This document shows positions 29,232-36,612 of a stretch of 36,612 nt of DNA, piece by piece (the first letter of the stretch is position 1; each line of letters begins with the position of its first letter). This DNA comes from GCA-2747515 sp964427825 (GTDB taxonomy: Bacteria > Patescibacteriota > Minisyncoccia > Moranbacterales > GCA-2747515): NCBI GenBank assembly GCA_964427825.1, contig CAYRUU010000005.1:1-36612 (forward strand), read 5' to 3'. Below the pieces are notes generated by a model. It searched no databases and was not told the origin of the DNA. It was given only the letters and a program-made list of their open reading frames with translations. The position numbers and the translations under genes were made by a program.

Positions 29232-30671
29232 ATGGCAAAAGCAGTGCAACAAGAGGAGAAGCGACCGTTTAGCGACTTTACGGGAGCGATGACGGCGTTG
29301 GCGGAAGAGCGGGGTATTCCCGTGGATGACGTGATGGCAACAGTGGAAACAGCGATTGCCGCCGCGTATAAAAAAGAATACGGCAAGCGCGGACAGAATA
29401 TTCGCGCGGAACTCAACAGCGTGTCGGGCGACATGACGTTTTTCTTGGTGAAAGAAATCGTGGATGAGACGATGCGGGAGTTTGTGGATCCCGATGCACC
29501 GGAGGAAGGTATTTCTGCCGCGGAGGAACCACAGGATATTGTGATGGACGGCGAGAGTGCAGAGGAGAAGAAGCCGCGGTTCAATCCGGAGCGTGACATG
29601 ACGATGGAAGAGGCGGTGGCACTCTATGGCAAGGATGTGGTAGTGGGGCAGGTAGTGGAAGAAGAATTACCCACACACACGGATTTTGGACGCGTGGCGG
29701 CACAGACGGCAAAGCAGGTGATCATCCAGCGTATCCGCGAGGCGGAGCGTGGTGCGATGTACAATGAATACAAAGAGAAGGAAGGTGAGGTGATCAATGG
29801 TACGGTGCAGCGCATTGAAGGCAAGAATGTTTTTGTGGATCTTGGTAAGTCCATTGGTGTGTTGTTTCCGCGCGATCAGGTACGTGGCGAGCATTACAAC
29901 ATCGGGCAGCGCGTGAAGGTGTATGTGGAGAGCGTGGAGTTGGATCCCAAGGGGCCCGGCATCAAGTTGTCACGCGTGCACCCGGAAATGATTCGTCGGT
30001 TGTTTGAATTGGAAGTGCCGGAAATTTTTGCGGGGTCCGTGGAGATCAAGGTGATTGCGCGCGAAGCGGGATCACGCACGAAGATTGCTGTGTATACGGA
30101 GGAAGAAGGTATTGATCCGATCGGATCGTGTGTCGGACAAAAAGGCACACGCGTCAACGCCATCATTGACGAGCTTGGCGGTGAAAAAATTGACATCATT
30201 GAGTGGCGCGAAGATCCGCAGGAGTTTATTACGGCGGCGTTGTCGCCGGCGAGTGTGTTGGAAGTGCGCTTGGATGAGTTGAGTCGCAAGGCGACGGTGA
30301 TTGTGCCGGATGATCAGTTGTCGTTGGCAATCGGTAAGCGCGGACAAAATGTGCGCTTGGCGGTGAAGTTGACGCATTGGGATTTGGATGTGGTGAGTGC
30401 GCAAGAAGTCAAGGTGCCGGGAGCAACAGAGGAATCGCAGGCGACTATTGCGGAGGATGGTGATGCCGATGTGTTGCCCGCTGCGCCGGAGCAAAACGAC
30501 GACAGTGCGGAGGTTGCGGCGGAAGATGCTACTGTGGCGACGGATGGTGTTGCGGCAGTGGAGGAAGAACCCGCGGCGGAAGAGGCGCCCAAAAAAACTG
30601 CAGAGAAAAAGGCGGCAAAGAAGAGTGTAAAAGATGATGTGCAAGAAGATGCCTCGTCACAATCCCTATAA
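29232..30671 (+). CDS. nusA: Transcription termination/antitermination factor NusA
   Basis: NusA binds RNA polymerase and nascent RNA and modulates pausing, termination and antitermination. The 479-residue protein has an N-terminal polymerase-binding domain with FTGAMTALAEERGIPVDD, then an acidic insertion around residues 78-115, then the domain closing with GRVAAQTAKQVIIQRIREAE. The S1 domain follows (EGEVINGTVQRIEGKNVFVDLG), then two KH domains with GSCVGQKGTRVNAIIDELGG and SLAIGKRGQNVRLAVKL. The C-terminal 70 residues are an acidic/Ala/Lys-rich tail. The start at 29232 suits the family N-terminus; 29190 is an alternative. rimP, which often precedes nusA, is not upstream, and infB does not follow. 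Confidence 0.96.
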   Translation: MAKAVQQEEKRPFSDFTGAMTALAEERGIPVDDVMATVETAIAAAYKKEYGKRGQNIRAELNSVSGDMTFFLVKEIVDETMREFVDPDAPEEGISAAEEPQDIVMDGESAEEKKPRFNPERDMTMEEAVALYGKDVVVGQVVEEELPTHTDFGRVAAQTAKQVIIQRIREAERGAMYNEYKEKEGEVINGTVQRIEGKNVFVDLGKSIGVLFPRDQVRGEHYNIGQRVKVYVESVELDPKGPGIKLSRVHPEMIRRLFELEVPEIFAGSVEIKVIAREAGSRTKIAVYTEEEGIDPIGSCVGQKGTRVNAIIDELGGEKIDIIEWREDPQEFITAALSPASVLEVRLDELSRKATVIVPDDQLSLAIGKRGQNVRLAVKLTHWDLDVVSAQEVKVPGATEESQATIAEDGDADVLPAAPEQNDDSAEVAAEDATVATDGVAAVEEEPAAEEAPKKTAEKKAAKKSVKDDVQEDASSQSL

Positions 30672-30695
30672 TCGTTATCACTAAGCACTAAACGT

Positions 30696-31226
30696 ATGAA
30701 CTTATGGCATGAAGTGTCGCTTGGCGACAATGTTCCGGAGGAATTCAACATGATTGTGGAGATTCCGCGCGGATCCAAGAATAAATATGAGATTGACAAG
30801 GAGACGGGACTCATTAAGTTGGATCGTGCTATGCGGACGGCGCAGGACTATCCGTTTGACTACGGATTTGCACCGATGACCTTGTGGGATGACGACGATG
30901 CGTTGGATGTGGTTGTGCTTTCCACATATCCGCTTGCGCCAGGCATTTTGGTGAATGTGCGCCCGGTGGCGGTGATGCGGATGATTGACGGCGGCGAAAG
31001 CGATGATAAGGTGATTGCTGTGCCAGTGAAAGATCCGCGATGGGACGATGTGCGCGATCTTGATGATGTTAATAAACACACCGTGAAAGAAATCCAGCAT
31101 TTTTTTGAGACGTATAAACAGATTGAGCACAAAGCTGTGCTTGTTAAAGGCTTCAAGAACAAGAAGGCAGCAATGGCAGCAGTGGAAAAAGGTGTGAAAT
31201 TGTACAACAAGAAGTTTGGCAAGTAA
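30696..31226 (+). CDS. ppa: Inorganic pyrophosphatase
   Basis: The 176-residue family I pyrophosphatase hydrolyses PPi to two phosphates and so drives nucleic-acid and aminoacyl-tRNA synthesis. The metal-binding signature is DDDALD at 66-71 (D66, D68, D71, equivalent to the DxDxxD of other members). EIPRGSKNKYEID near the start binds phosphate through K and R, and YPFDYGFAP at 52-60 is conserved. Further on, DPRWDD and the HFFETYK region complete the site. It lies 24 bases after nusA and 13 before the trigger-factor start, so nusA-ppa-tig-clpP may form one operon. Confidence 0.96.
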   Translation: MNLWHEVSLGDNVPEEFNMIVEIPRGSKNKYEIDKETGLIKLDRAMRTAQDYPFDYGFAPMTLWDDDDALDVVVLSTYPLAPGILVNVRPVAVMRMIDGGESDDKVIAVPVKDPRWDDVRDLDDVNKHTVKEIQHFFETYKQIEHKAVLVKGFKNKKAAMAAVEKGVKLYNKKFGK

Positions 31227-31239
31227 GATTGTGGATACT

Positions 31240-32535
31240 ATGGAACATACACTTGAGAAAAAGGAAACAGGCGCGCGCATCGTTGTAACGATTCCGTGGA
31301 GCGAGATTGTGGAGGATTTTGAGAAACACCTCTCTGAAGCTGCCGCGCATGTGGAGGTGAAGGGCTTTCGTAAAGGCGCCGTGCCGCACGAGATTGCCGA
31401 GCGGCGTGTGGATCGTGCTGCTGTTTTGGCGGATGTGGCGGATGCGCAATTGCGTACGCACTATGCGACGATTGTGCGTGATGAGAAATTGCGTGCTGTG
31501 GGTGCGCCGCGCGTGAGTGTGACAAAGTTGGCGGAAGGCAATGCTGTGGAAGTGATGATTGATGTGACGCTGTTGCCGACGATCACGTTGCCGCGATCGT
31601 GGCGTGGCGCGATCAAAAAAGTGAACAAGGAGGTACGCGGACACGATCACGGTGTGAGTGATGACGATGTGACCAAAGAGCTGGAGCGTGTTGCGGCGAG
31701 CCGTGCCACGCTGACGCCGGTGGATCGCGTTGCACAAGACGGTGATCACGTCAAGGTGGATTTCCGCGTGCTGCAAGATGGCGTGGCGATTGAGAATGGG
31801 ACTAGCACGGACCATTCACTGGTGTTGGGGACGGGGGTATTTATCCCGGGATTTGAGGAACAGGTGATTGGGATGGCGGTTGATGAGAATAAAACGTTTG
31901 AACTCACATTTCCTGCGGAGTATCACGCAAAGCATCTTGCCGGTCGTCCTGCGACGTTTGAGGTGACGGTGAAAGCGGTGGAGGAGCGCATCGTACCAGC
32001 ACTTGATGATGCGTTTGCACAGTCATTGGGAGAGAAATTTCCCACGATTGTGGCGCTGCGTGACAATATGAAGGAAGGCATGGTGCGCGAGGCGCAGGAG
32101 CAGCACAAGGAAGAGGTGCGGGCGCAGTACTTGGATACACTGACGGATCTTGTGACGGTGGATGTGCCGGAAGAGATTATTGCACAGGAACGCGAACGTA
32201 TGCTTGGTGAATTTGCGCAACAGGTGCAGATGACGGGCATGACCATGGATGCGTACGTGGAGAAACTTGGCAAGACACGCGATGAACTAGCTGCATCGTG
32301 GACGCCGCAAGCGCGGAAGCGCGTACTGAGTGCGTTGATTTTGGAACAGTTGGCGGAAGATGAGGATGTACAAGTGGATAGTGCGGAGGTGGAACAGGAG
32401 ATCAACAAGATGCTCTCCGTGTACAAAAATATCGCCGATGCACAGAAGAATGTGGATATGCCGCAGCTCTATGAGTATGCAACTGGTATGATCCGCAACA
32501 GCAAAGTTTTCGCCATTTTGGAACAGATGATGTAA
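31240..32535 (+). CDS. tig: Trigger factor
   Basis: The 431-residue ribosome-associated chaperone binds nascent chains. The N-terminal ribosome-binding domain has the signature GFRKG at residues 42-46. The FKBP-type prolyl isomerase domain spans about 160-250 (GDHVKVDFRVL, then HSLVLGTGVFIPGFEEQVIG). The C-terminal helical domain follows, with PEEIIAQERERMLGEFAQQ and a late NKMLSVYKN helix. I chose the ATG at 31240; an upstream TTG would overlap the end of ppa. Followed by clpP after 19 bases, the frequent tig-clpP pairing. clpX is not next; a convergent gene lies there. Confidence 0.95.
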   Translation: MEHTLEKKETGARIVVTIPWSEIVEDFEKHLSEAAAHVEVKGFRKGAVPHEIAERRVDRAAVLADVADAQLRTHYATIVRDEKLRAVGAPRVSVTKLAEGNAVEVMIDVTLLPTITLPRSWRGAIKKVNKEVRGHDHGVSDDDVTKELERVAASRATLTPVDRVAQDGDHVKVDFRVLQDGVAIENGTSTDHSLVLGTGVFIPGFEEQVIGMAVDENKTFELTFPAEYHAKHLAGRPATFEVTVKAVEERIVPALDDAFAQSLGEKFPTIVALRDNMKEGMVREAQEQHKEEVRAQYLDTLTDLVTVDVPEEIIAQERERMLGEFAQQVQMTGMTMDAYVEKLGKTRDELAASWTPQARKRVLSALILEQLAEDEDVQVDSAEVEQEINKMLSVYKNIADAQKNVDMPQLYEYATGMIRNSKVFAILEQMM

Positions 32536-32554
32536 TTTGTGATGTGTGACAGGT

Positions 32555-33130
32555 ATGTACTATATTCCCACAGTTATTGAAAAGAGTGGAAACATGGAGC
32601 GCGCCTACGACATCTATTCGCGCCTTCTTAAAGATCGCATCATTTTTCTTGGTACGACTATTGATGACACGGTGGCAAACAGTGTCATTGCGCAGCTGTT
32701 GTTTTTGGACGCGCAGGGCAGCGACGAGGACATTCGGATGTACATCAATTCGCCCGGCGGCGTGGTGACGGCGGCACTGGCAATCTATGACACCATGCAG
32801 CATGTGAAAGCGGATGTATCAACGATTTGTGTGGGTGCTGCGGCATCAGCGGCATCCCTGCTTTTGGCGGCGGGCGAGAAAGGTAAGCGCTATATTTTGC
32901 CCAATGCGGAGGTGATGATCCATCAGGTGCTGGGCGGTGCGAGTGGACAAGCGAGCGATGTGGACATTCACGCGCGCCATATTCTTGCCACCAAAGAGCG
33001 TCTTAATGCCATCATGGCAAAACACACCGGGCAAAAGATTGCAGTGATTGAGCGTGACAGTGATCGTGATAATTATATGACGGCAACGCAGGCGAAGAAG
33101 TACGGTATTGTGGACAAAATTCTTTCATAG
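32555..33130 (+). CDS. clpP: ATP-dependent Clp protease, proteolytic subunit
   Basis: ClpP forms a barrel-shaped serine peptidase that degrades proteins unfolded by ClpX or ClpC. The 191-residue protein has the complete triad: S98 in GAAASAASLLLAAG, H123 in EVMIHQVLGG and D172 in SDRDNYMTATQA. The INSPGG oxyanion strand is at residues 64-69. The usual MIHQP has become MIHQV, a small variation beside the catalytic His. The N-terminus (MYYIPTVIEKSGNMERAYDIYSRLL) is the normal start including the axial loop, so 32555 is preferred over a GTG at 32546. It ends at a terminator shared with the convergent gpmI. Confidence 0.95.
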   Translation: MYYIPTVIEKSGNMERAYDIYSRLLKDRIIFLGTTIDDTVANSVIAQLLFLDAQGSDEDIRMYINSPGGVVTAALAIYDTMQHVKADVSTICVGAAASAASLLLAAGEKGKRYILPNAEVMIHQVLGGASGQASDVDIHARHILATKERLNAIMAKHTGQKIAVIERDSDRDNYMTATQAKKYGIVDKILS

Positions 33131-33157
33131 GTTTTTGGAGGGATGTATAGATGCAAC

Positions 33158-33187
33158 AAAAAACGGACTGTCATGCCCGTTTTTTTT
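33158..33187. terminator. Bidirectional terminator between clpP and gpmI
   Basis: AAAAAACGG (33158-33166) pairs with CCGTTTTTT (33177-33185) around a 10-base loop, leaving T runs on both strands. It lies between the stop codons of the convergent genes. Confidence 0.88.
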
Positions 33188-33190
33188 GTG

Positions 33191-34759
33191 TTATTGCAGG
33201 GATGAAATAAGACTTTCACCCTGCATCTCCGTTGGTTTACGGATTTCCAAGATCTCCAAGATTGTGGGGGCGATGTCGCTCATGAGTCCGCGGATGTCGG
33301 TTTGGTTGCGTGTGATTTCTTCTTCGGTGCGTTGGCGATGGTTGTCTGGAGCAATAAACCACAGAGGGATGGGGCTGGTATTGTGCTTGGTGTCCACTTC
33401 GCCGCTATGTGAATTGCGCATGACTTCAATGTTGCCGTGATCGGAGGTGATAATAAGGCAGCCTTTTTGTAGCAGTGTCGCTTTAATCAAAGTGTTGATG
33501 CAGGTGTCGGTGGCCTTTGCGGCTTCTTTGGCGGCGACGTCATTGCCGGTATGTGCAACCATGTCTGGTGCGGCATAGTTGATGACGATGAGGTCATAGA
33601 TGCGTTCATTGATCAGCGCGACCACCTTATCAGTTAATTCAAAGGAGCTCATCTCCGGTTTTTGGTCAAAAGTATCAACGGCGGGCGAGGGGATGAGAAT
33701 GCGATCTTCACCGGGAAACGGGTCTTCCGCGCCACCATTGAAGAAGTAGGTGACGTGTGCGTATTTTTCTGTTTCAGCGATGCGCAGTTGTTTGCGTCCG
33801 CGAGCACTCAAGACCTCACCGAGGCCATTGTGGATGTCTTCTGGTGGAAATGCGACATTGGCGGGAATGTTTTTTTCATATTCCACCATGGTGACAAAGT
33901 CAATATCCAGTTTTTTGGTGCGAGGGAATTTTTCAAAACCGGGGAGGGCGAATGCCATAGTGAGTTGTCGTGCGCGATCTTCGCGAAAGTTGAAGAAGAT
34001 GATGCTGTCGCCGTCCTTGATGGTAGCAAGGGGTGTGCCGTCGTTATCCGTGATGACGAGGGGTTCAATGAATTCGTCGGTGACGCCGGCATCATAGGAT
34101 TTTTGAATAGCATCAATGAGGTTGGTGGTTTTGGTGCCAACACCTTCTGTGAGGAGTTTGTAAGCTTTTTCAATACGATCCCAGTTGTTATTGCGATCCA
34201 TTGCCCAGTTGCGCCCGATGGCTGTGGCAATTTTTCCTACGCCGATTTGCTCCATTTTGTCTTCAATTTCTTTGATGACACGTGTGCCGGCAGTGGGTGA
34301 CGAATCGCGTCCGTCCATGAAACAGTGGACAAATGTTTGTGACACATCTTGTTTTTTGGCAACATCCAAAAGGGCATAGAGGTGCTCGCGTGCCGCATGT
34401 ACACCACCGTCACCCACAAGTCCCATCAGATGCAGGTTGCCGCCACGCTCCTTGGCAAATGCGGCGGCACCGATGATTGCTTCGTTTTGTGCAAAGCTAC
34501 CGTTTTGGATGGAAAGAGAAATACGCGGAAAGCTTTGATAGAGGATGCGTCCCATACCCATCGTCATGTGCCCAACCTCACTGTTGCCGGGTTCGCCCCA
34601 TGGCAGACCGACGGAGATGCCCGACGCTTGCAGGGCGATGAGGGGGTAGTGGGTGTTGAGTTTATCAAATGTCGGGAGGAAGATTTGGTTGAGGGGATTA
34701 TCGGGAGAATTGCTGAGACCCCAACCGTCAATGACAACAAGGACAACAAATGGATACAT
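33191..34759 (-). CDS. gpmI: 2,3-bisphosphoglycerate-independent phosphoglycerate mutase
   Basis: The 522-residue enzyme interconverts 3- and 2-phosphoglycerate in glycolysis with two Mn2+ ions. It belongs to the alkaline-phosphatase fold: VVIDGWG with D11, and the phospho-accepting S60 in GEPGNSEVGHMTMG. The phosphate-transfer domain has FMDGRDSSPTAG and GRNWAMDRNNNWDRIEKAY, and the second metal site is near APDMVAHTGN and ITSDHGNIE. The match is full length and intact. This gene is the evident glycolytic mutase, so the histidine-phosphatase domain in IleRS is not needed for that role. It is convergent with clpP and divergent from the GH28 gene, with 189 bases between. Confidence 0.97.
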   Translation of the reverse strand: MYPFVVLVVIDGWGLSNSPDNPLNQIFLPTFDKLNTHYPLIALQASGISVGLPWGEPGNSEVGHMTMGMGRILYQSFPRISLSIQNGSFAQNEAIIGAAAFAKERGGNLHLMGLVGDGGVHAAREHLYALLDVAKKQDVSQTFVHCFMDGRDSSPTAGTRVIKEIEDKMEQIGVGKIATAIGRNWAMDRNNNWDRIEKAYKLLTEGVGTKTTNLIDAIQKSYDAGVTDEFIEPLVITDNDGTPLATIKDGDSIIFFNFREDRARQLTMAFALPGFEKFPRTKKLDIDFVTMVEYEKNIPANVAFPPEDIHNGLGEVLSARGRKQLRIAETEKYAHVTYFFNGGAEDPFPGEDRILIPSPAVDTFDQKPEMSSFELTDKVVALINERIYDLIVINYAAPDMVAHTGNDVAAKEAAKATDTCINTLIKATLLQKGCLIITSDHGNIEVMRNSHSGEVDTKHNTSPIPLWFIAPDNHRQRTEEEITRNQTDIRGLMSDIAPTILEILEIRKPTEMQGESLISSLQ

Positions 34760-34855
34760 ACGAAGACGGCATGATTATGAGTTTACGAGCATCTCCTATT
34801 TTACCATTTTTTTGCAAAATCACCTATTTTTGTGGAGAGTGCTGTTTTTTTCTAT

Positions 34856-34884
34856 GTGACAGAGGGTTGCATATTTGCTATACT
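34856..34884 (+). promoter_or_regulatory. Promoter of the GH28-like gene
   Basis: GTGACA at 34856-34861 and TATACT at 34879-34884, 17 bases apart. Transcription from about 34891 leaves a 58-base leader. No promoter for gpmI was seen with confidence in the same interval. Confidence 0.65.
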
Positions 34885-34948
34885 GTGGGTACTGTGCGCG
34901 CTGTAACACAATGCTGTGTACGAATCATTTACTGCAAAAACTTGCGAC

Positions 34949-36508
34949 ATGAGAAATGCTGTTATACGTTATGGGGTTGTGCCGCTGTGTGTTGTTGTGA
35001 TTGTTGTTGGTGTTATGTGGTCTGCGCGTCGCGGTGATGATGTGGCGTGGCGTGCGGTGCATATGCCACCTTCTGTACTGAATATTCCGGATCGACTGTG
35101 CGATATTCGCGACTATGGCGCCACAAAGCAAGCGGATGGTCTTGTCACCACGGCGATCAATGATGCCGTGGCGGATTGTGCAGCGCAGGGTGGCGGCGTG
35201 GTTTTTGTGCCGTCTGGCATGTGGTATACGGGGGGCATTCGGCTGGAGAGCAATATCCATCTCTATCTTGCGGAGGATGCGATACTGTCGTTCAGTACGG
35301 ATGTACGCGATTATTTGCCGATGGTTTTGACACGTATTCAGGGCATTGAAGTGTATAATTTTGCACCACTCATCTATGCATCAGATAGTAACAACGTTGC
35401 CATTACCGGTTCTGGTACGCTGGTGGGTAATGGTGAAGCGCGTACGGACTGGGACGCCGGAGGCGTATTTTCTGATGCACGATCGCGAGCGCAAAAACTC
35501 GCCGCGTCCGGTACACCTGTGGAGGATCGTCGTTTCGGATTGGAATTTCCCGGATTTCGTCCGTCGTTTATTCAGTGTGTGCAGTGCACCAATATGTTAC
35601 TTGAAGGCATCACGATTGAGAATGGGCCATTTTGGACAGTGCATCCCATCTATGTTGACGGATTCACTGCACGTAACGTACGCATTGTCACATGGAGCGG
35701 CAACACGGACGGCATTGCACTGGACTCGTGTCGCAATGTGCTCATTGAAGATTCCTTTTTTTCCACGGGCGATGATGCGATTTCCATCAAGTCGGGCATG
35801 GATACCGATGGGCGGCGCGTCAATGTGCCGACGGAGCATGTGGTTGTCCGTAATATTGTGGTGGAAAAAGGCAGTTCTGGCGTATCTATTGGCAGTGAAA
35901 TGTCGGGTGGTGTGCGTGACGTGGAGGTACACGACAGTTATTTTACCAACACGCGCCACGGATTTCGTATCAAATCCACGGAGAGTCGCGGAGGTTTCGT
36001 TGAAGATGTACATGTGCATAATCTTGTTATGGATGCAATGAGCGGTGACGCTATTGATATCAATCTGACCTATAGTTCCGACTTGCAAGATCACACAAAA
36101 AAGAAACCGCGAATCCGCAACGCTGTCATACGTGATATCATTGGCACTGGTGGTAAGAGACTTGGCATCAACATTGAAACAACGTCAAACCCCGATATGG
36201 ATCAGGTGCGTGTGGAGCGTGTGCGTTTCACAGATTTTGCGCGTGGCACGGATGTGGATTTTGCACGCGGCGTGACACTGTCCGATATCGCCATTGACGC
36301 GCGCGAAGGACCGCAATTCACGTGTGCACAGTGTCGCGATAATGTCATTGAGCGCGGCATATGTCCGATGGAAGCAGATCGCCCGTGTGTTGTTGTGGAA
36401 GGGCGCAAATCGCAGGGCGTGCTCGTTCGCGATATGATAGTGCATCCAGAAACGCGTCTACTCTCTCTTACCGAGGGCGCGTCACGTCATAGCGTGCGTG
36501 TTGAATAA
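34949..36508 (+). CDS. Membrane-anchored GH28-like (polygalacturonase-fold) protein lacking the family histidine
   Basis: 519 residues. An N-terminal helix (VPLCVVVIVVGVMWSA, about 11-26) anchors or exports it. ICDIRDYGA-like sequence (CDIRDYGATKQADG) opens a right-handed beta-helix with the GH28 blocks: GNTDGIALDSC (N252, D254), TGDDAISIKSG (D275, D276), then SGVSIGSEMSGGV and FRIKSTESRGG (R340, K342). The three catalytic aspartates are in place, and R and K of RIK also. The His of the usual GHG/HGG motif is replaced by S310, so activity or substrate may differ from classical polygalacturonases. It probably acts on acidic sugars outside the cell, possibly host or environmental polymer. It has its own promoter. 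The start at 34949 is the first ATG before the anchor. Confidence 0.88.
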   Translation: MRNAVIRYGVVPLCVVVIVVGVMWSARRGDDVAWRAVHMPPSVLNIPDRLCDIRDYGATKQADGLVTTAINDAVADCAAQGGGVVFVPSGMWYTGGIRLESNIHLYLAEDAILSFSTDVRDYLPMVLTRIQGIEVYNFAPLIYASDSNNVAITGSGTLVGNGEARTDWDAGGVFSDARSRAQKLAASGTPVEDRRFGLEFPGFRPSFIQCVQCTNMLLEGITIENGPFWTVHPIYVDGFTARNVRIVTWSGNTDGIALDSCRNVLIEDSFFSTGDDAISIKSGMDTDGRRVNVPTEHVVVRNIVVEKGSSGVSIGSEMSGGVRDVEVHDSYFTNTRHGFRIKSTESRGGFVEDVHVHNLVMDAMSGDAIDINLTYSSDLQDHTKKKPRIRNAVIRDIIGTGGKRLGINIETTSNPDMDQVRVERVRFTDFARGTDVDFARGVTLSDIAIDAREGPQFTCAQCRDNVIERGICPMEADRPCVVVEGRKSQGVLVRDMIVHPETRLLSLTEGASRHSVRVE

Positions 36509-36513
36509 GAGAC

Positions 36514-36542
36514 TTGCTTCATGCAACATAGGGCGCTATAGT
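36514..36542 (+). promoter_or_regulatory. Promoter of the tRNA-Arg gene
   Basis: TTGCTT at 36514-36519 and TATAGT at 36537-36542 with a 17-base spacer, about 18 bases before the tRNA. Confidence 0.6.
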
Positions 36543-36560
36543 AGTGTACATAACGACAAT

Positions 36561-36612
36561 GCCTCCATAGTATAATGGATAGAACGTGAGATTCCGGTTC
36601 TCAAGATGGGGG
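36561..36612 (+). tRNA. tRNA-Arg (anticodon CCG), truncated by the window end
   Basis: GCCTCCA acceptor arm, a D arm with TAATGGATAGAAC, and anticodon stem TGAGA/TCTCA around loop TTCCGGT give anticodon CCG, decoding CGG. The sequence stops in the variable/T-arm region, so the 3' half is outside the window. Confidence 0.85.

Noticed and set aside
33662..34300. 212-codon open frame opposite gpmI
   Set aside because: gpmI is full length with all motifs on the other strand; this frame is its shadow.
1..36612. CRISPR array or rRNA genes
   Set aside because: No regularly spaced direct repeats and no recognisable rRNA sequence were seen.

Overview
The window looks like a chromosomal segment of a Patescibacteria/CPR-type bacterium. 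The evidence is indirect: a tandem set of small two-helix VirB2/TrbC-like pilins of the kind common in CPR genomes, a type-2 (eukaryote-like) IleRS, several large envelope proteins without close relatives, short leaders with few Shine-Dalgarno sites, and many promoters of the form -35 / 16-17 bp / TATAAT, often with TG upstream. UGA is used as a stop, so the UGA-recoding CPR lineages are unlikely. I cannot place it more finely.

Layout. (1) 1-4440 is an AT-rich accessory island. It holds a hairpin-rich non-coding stretch, then an XRE regulator, a GIY-YIG (T5orf172/MUG113) protein with a RAMA-like tail, an HsdR N-terminal remnant and an ASCH protein, apparently one operon. A more GC-rich, opposite-strand GNAT-ASCH gene follows, then an HsdM C-terminal remnant, a small membrane protein, an SGNH hydrolase and a broken IS1595-like transposase. 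It reads as a collapsed type I restriction locus into which an ASCH cassette was placed. (2) 4442-9604 is housekeeping: maf, a transcription-terminating T-box leader, ileS and recO. The IleRS carries a complete histidine-phosphatase domain inside its zinc-ribbon/connective region. (3) 9654-22061 is a cell-envelope block: a membrane-anchored Ig/DUF11-like protein, a LysM/LytR_C protein, a P-type ATPase, an AI-2E family permease, Lgt, a membrane-anchored lysozyme-like protein, tRNA-Val, a DUF2339-like membrane protein and a thrombospondin-type-3-repeat surface protein. (4) 22133-26838 holds a methyltransferase, an orphan solute-binding lipoprotein and six tandem pilin-like genes, the last an internal duplication; several have their own promoter and terminator. 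(5) 26892-28822 (minus) is a two-gene membrane operon of unknown function with a near-consensus promoter and a hairpin leader. (6) 29026-33130 holds nusA with a structured leader, ppa, tig and clpP. (7) 33191-36612 holds gpmI (minus), a GH28-type membrane-anchored protein lacking the usual family histidine, and a tRNA-Arg cut by the window end.

The points most worth following up are the T-box-controlled IleRS with the embedded phosphatase, the separately transcribed pilin array beside an orphan binding protein, and the restriction-remnant/ASCH/RAMA/GIY-YIG island.
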